The position numbers and the translations under genes were made by a program. Shown here in pieces: positions 27,637 to 28,864 of a stretch of DNA of 28,864 nt. The notes under the pieces were generated by a model. The model did not search any database. It saw only the letters and a program-made list of their open reading frames with translations, and was not told the DNA's origin. The first letter of the stretch is position 1. Each line of letters begins with the position of its first letter. Location: the IMG/VR virus record IMGVR_UViG_3300034104_000619, positions 1 to 28,864 of that record; one strand, given 5' to 3'. The DNA is from a virus.

Positions 27637-27855
27637 ATGGCAAATAATATCGGATGGGGGCAGGTCTACTGCTCAACTGAATGGGGAGACGAGGACTACA
27701 ACACCCGCAGCTTGGGCTTCGATGGTGTGCCTGCGTGCTTTAATAACGCCTATACCTATGCCGAGGCATACGAGGTTCGTGTCCTTGCGGATAGCGGTAT
27801 CGTGGAGGGCTTTGAGTGTTTGGAAATTGCAATAGACGAATTAAACTTTAACTGA
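27637..27855 (+). CDS. small conserved tail-associated protein
   Basis: This 72-residue product starts MANNIGWGQVYCSTEWGDED. Residues 45-71 (YEVRVLADSGIVEGFECL and after) match a segment of the 416-residue tail protein at 16070-17320. The N-terminal WG and YWG-like pattern is seen in short genes placed before receptor-binding genes in related phages. It overlaps the fibre gene by one base. It may be an attachment or adaptor piece for the fibre. Function is unproven. Confidence 0.72.
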   Translation: MANNIGWGQVYCSTEWGDEDYNTRSLGFDGVPACFNNAYTYAEAYEVRVLADSGIVEGFECLEIAIDELNFN

Positions 27856-28864
27856 TGAGTAGTTTTTACGAAGATGCTTCGCTTGTTGTTATACCAAGCG
27901 GCTACAAGACAAGCAAGATTTACGCAGAGAAGCCGACTGATGGTTCGGGCGATTTGACTTTTACCCGTGCTTCGGGTGCTACCCGTGTGGCCAGCAACGG
28001 CCTTATTGAGAAGGTGCGGACGAATCTTGCTTTATACTCCGAGCAGTTTGATAATGCGGCCTGGGTTAAAAGTGGTTCTTTCATTACTGCTAATACCACA
28101 ATAGCACCCGATGGCACCACAACTGCTGATACATATACAGCAAGCCAAACGAATGATATTTATCAAGCAAAATCGGCAACTACCAATACGGAGTACACGT
28201 TTTCTGTTTATGTTAAACTTGGAACCGCAACTAATCTTTGTTTAGTAGCTAATAATGCATTGGCTTGGAATACTATTGGAGGACAAAGCTTTAATTCTTC
28301 TAATGGCTTAAATACGTCCACTTGGACGAGAATTAGTTTTACTTTTACCACTCCGTCAACCTTGCCGCTTGGCTTGGTAAATTTTCACATTGGAGGAAAC
28401 GCTGAAACTGGTTTAACACAATCAAGTGGAACGGTATTTATTTGGGGGGCGCAGATAGAAACTGGGGTAACAACAAACTACATACCCACCACCACCGCAG
28501 CCGTATCAGTTGGGCCAGTGAGCAACGTACCCCGTCTTGACTATTTAGGTAGTTCTTGTCCTCGCCTGTTGCTGGAACCCCAGCGGACGAACCTTGCGCT
28601 TTACTCGGAGCAGCTGAATAACGCTGCTTGGCAATCTAATTTATTTGGTAACTGGTCGGTAGCGTCTGTAACTGCAAACACAAGTACAGCCCCTGACGGG
28701 ACTATTAGCGCAGATACAATTAGCTTGACAAGCCCCGTAAGTAATGTTTTACAACGTATTTCAGTTACGGCCTCAACTGCGTACACATACAGCATTTATG
28801 TAAAGGCATTACCCTCACAGAATTACAATGGCCAGTTAGTTTTACGGGTATCAACTGGCAACAG
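27855..28864 (+). CDS. receptor-binding/tail fibre-like protein (partial, 3' end missing)
   Basis: The frame is open from ATG 27855 to the end of the window (336 codons). The N-terminal part (MSSFYEDASLVVIPSGYKTS and LTFTRASGATRVASNGLIEK) is typical of phage tail proteins that carry lectin-like domains. Two copies of a domain of about 189 residues follow, starting RTNLALYSEQFDNAAW and RTNLALYSEQLNNAAW, each with a PDGT-x-x-AD motif. These are carbohydrate-binding-like beta sandwiches. The protein probably recognises host surface glycans. The second copy is cut by the window end. Confidence 0.82.
   Translation, partial: MSSFYEDASLVVIPSGYKTSKIYAEKPTDGSGDLTFTRASGATRVASNGLIEKVRTNLALYSEQFDNAAWVKSGSFITANTTIAPDGTTTADTYTASQTNDIYQAKSATTNTEYTFSVYVKLGTATNLCLVANNALAWNTIGGQSFNSSNGLNTSTWTRISFTFTTPSTLPLGLVNFHIGGNAETGLTQSSGTVFIWGAQIETGVTTNYIPTTTAAVSVGPVSNVPRLDYLGSSCPRLLLEPQRTNLALYSEQLNNAAWQSNLFGNWSVASVTANTSTAPDGTISADTISLTSPVSNVLQRISVTASTAYTYSIYVKALPSQNYNGQLVLRVSTGN
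28017..28864 (+). repeat. tandem domain repeat in the fibre gene
   Basis: The first copy starts at 28017 and the second at 28584, a shift of 567 bases (189 codons). The start is the best conserved part, with most differences at third codon positions, which suggests purifying selection after an old duplication. The second copy is incomplete. Confidence 0.75.

Noticed and set aside
1-28864. Search for lysogeny functions (integrase, excisionase, repressor, attachment site in the tRNA)
   Set aside because: No tyrosine or serine recombinase is recognisable and the tRNA is inside the phage gene block with its own control signals, so there is no support for an attachment site. The rest of the genome was not seen.

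Overview
The window is a piece of a tailed-phage (or prophage-type) genome whose host is very probably a member of the Bacteroidota. The evidence is direct: densely packed plus-strand genes with ATGA-type overlaps, recognisable terminase, portal, capsid, tape-measure and lysis genes, and promoters of the Bacteroidota form (TTTG or TTG, 18-19 bases, TAnnTTTG) instead of sigma-70 boxes. No integrase, excisionase or repressor is recognisable, so nothing in the window argues for lysogeny. The major tail protein, tape measure and tail chaperone point to a long-tailed, probably non-contractile (siphovirus-like) virion.

Layout. 1-1967: end of an unseen gene, small membrane proteins (holin candidates), an M15-type endolysin and a lipoprotein with a C-terminal membrane helix that looks like a unimolecular spanin. 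1968-2251: AT-rich non-coding gap with inverted and tandem repeats. 2252-9623: early/replication region with a DUF3310-like protein, RusA-like resolvase, SSB-like protein, SF4 helicase, a protein with a DnaA domain IV-like motif, a sigma-like factor, a RecE/Cas4-like nuclease, an HNH protein and many small genes, divided by promoters and UUCG-capped terminators. 9620-12813: an accessory cassette of two glycosyltransferases, a SAM methyltransferase, a ParB-like protein and a homologue of the phage Mu Mom DNA-modification enzyme. 12748-12891: the only minus-strand unit, a glycine-type tRNA gene with its own promoter and terminator, antisense to the end of the mom-like gene and to the start of terS. 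12882-14364: terminase subunits. 14376-21307: tail genes, including a tail assembly chaperone pair that needs a -1 ribosomal frameshift on a run of nine T. 21307-27589: XkdF-like protease, scaffold-like protein, major capsid, major tail, portal (with an extra C-terminal domain) and connector. 27637-28864: a receptor-binding or fibre protein with a repeated domain, cut by the window end.

How it fits together. Early genes carry their own host-type promoters with A/C-rich leaders (ACACACA) and are closed by strong terminators. The phage sigma-like factor could redirect host RNA polymerase to later genes. The ParB-Mom pair, perhaps with the glycosyltransferases and methyltransferase, is a candidate anti-restriction DNA-modification system. 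The structural block is unusual in placing tail genes before head genes, with the portal after the capsid and tail-tube genes. The most interesting signals are the self-contained antisense tRNA-Gly with an apparent 8-base anticodon loop, the T9 frameshift site, the Mom cassette, and a GU-repeat stem-loop at the SSB stop codon that is complementary to the ACACACA leaders of the early operons.
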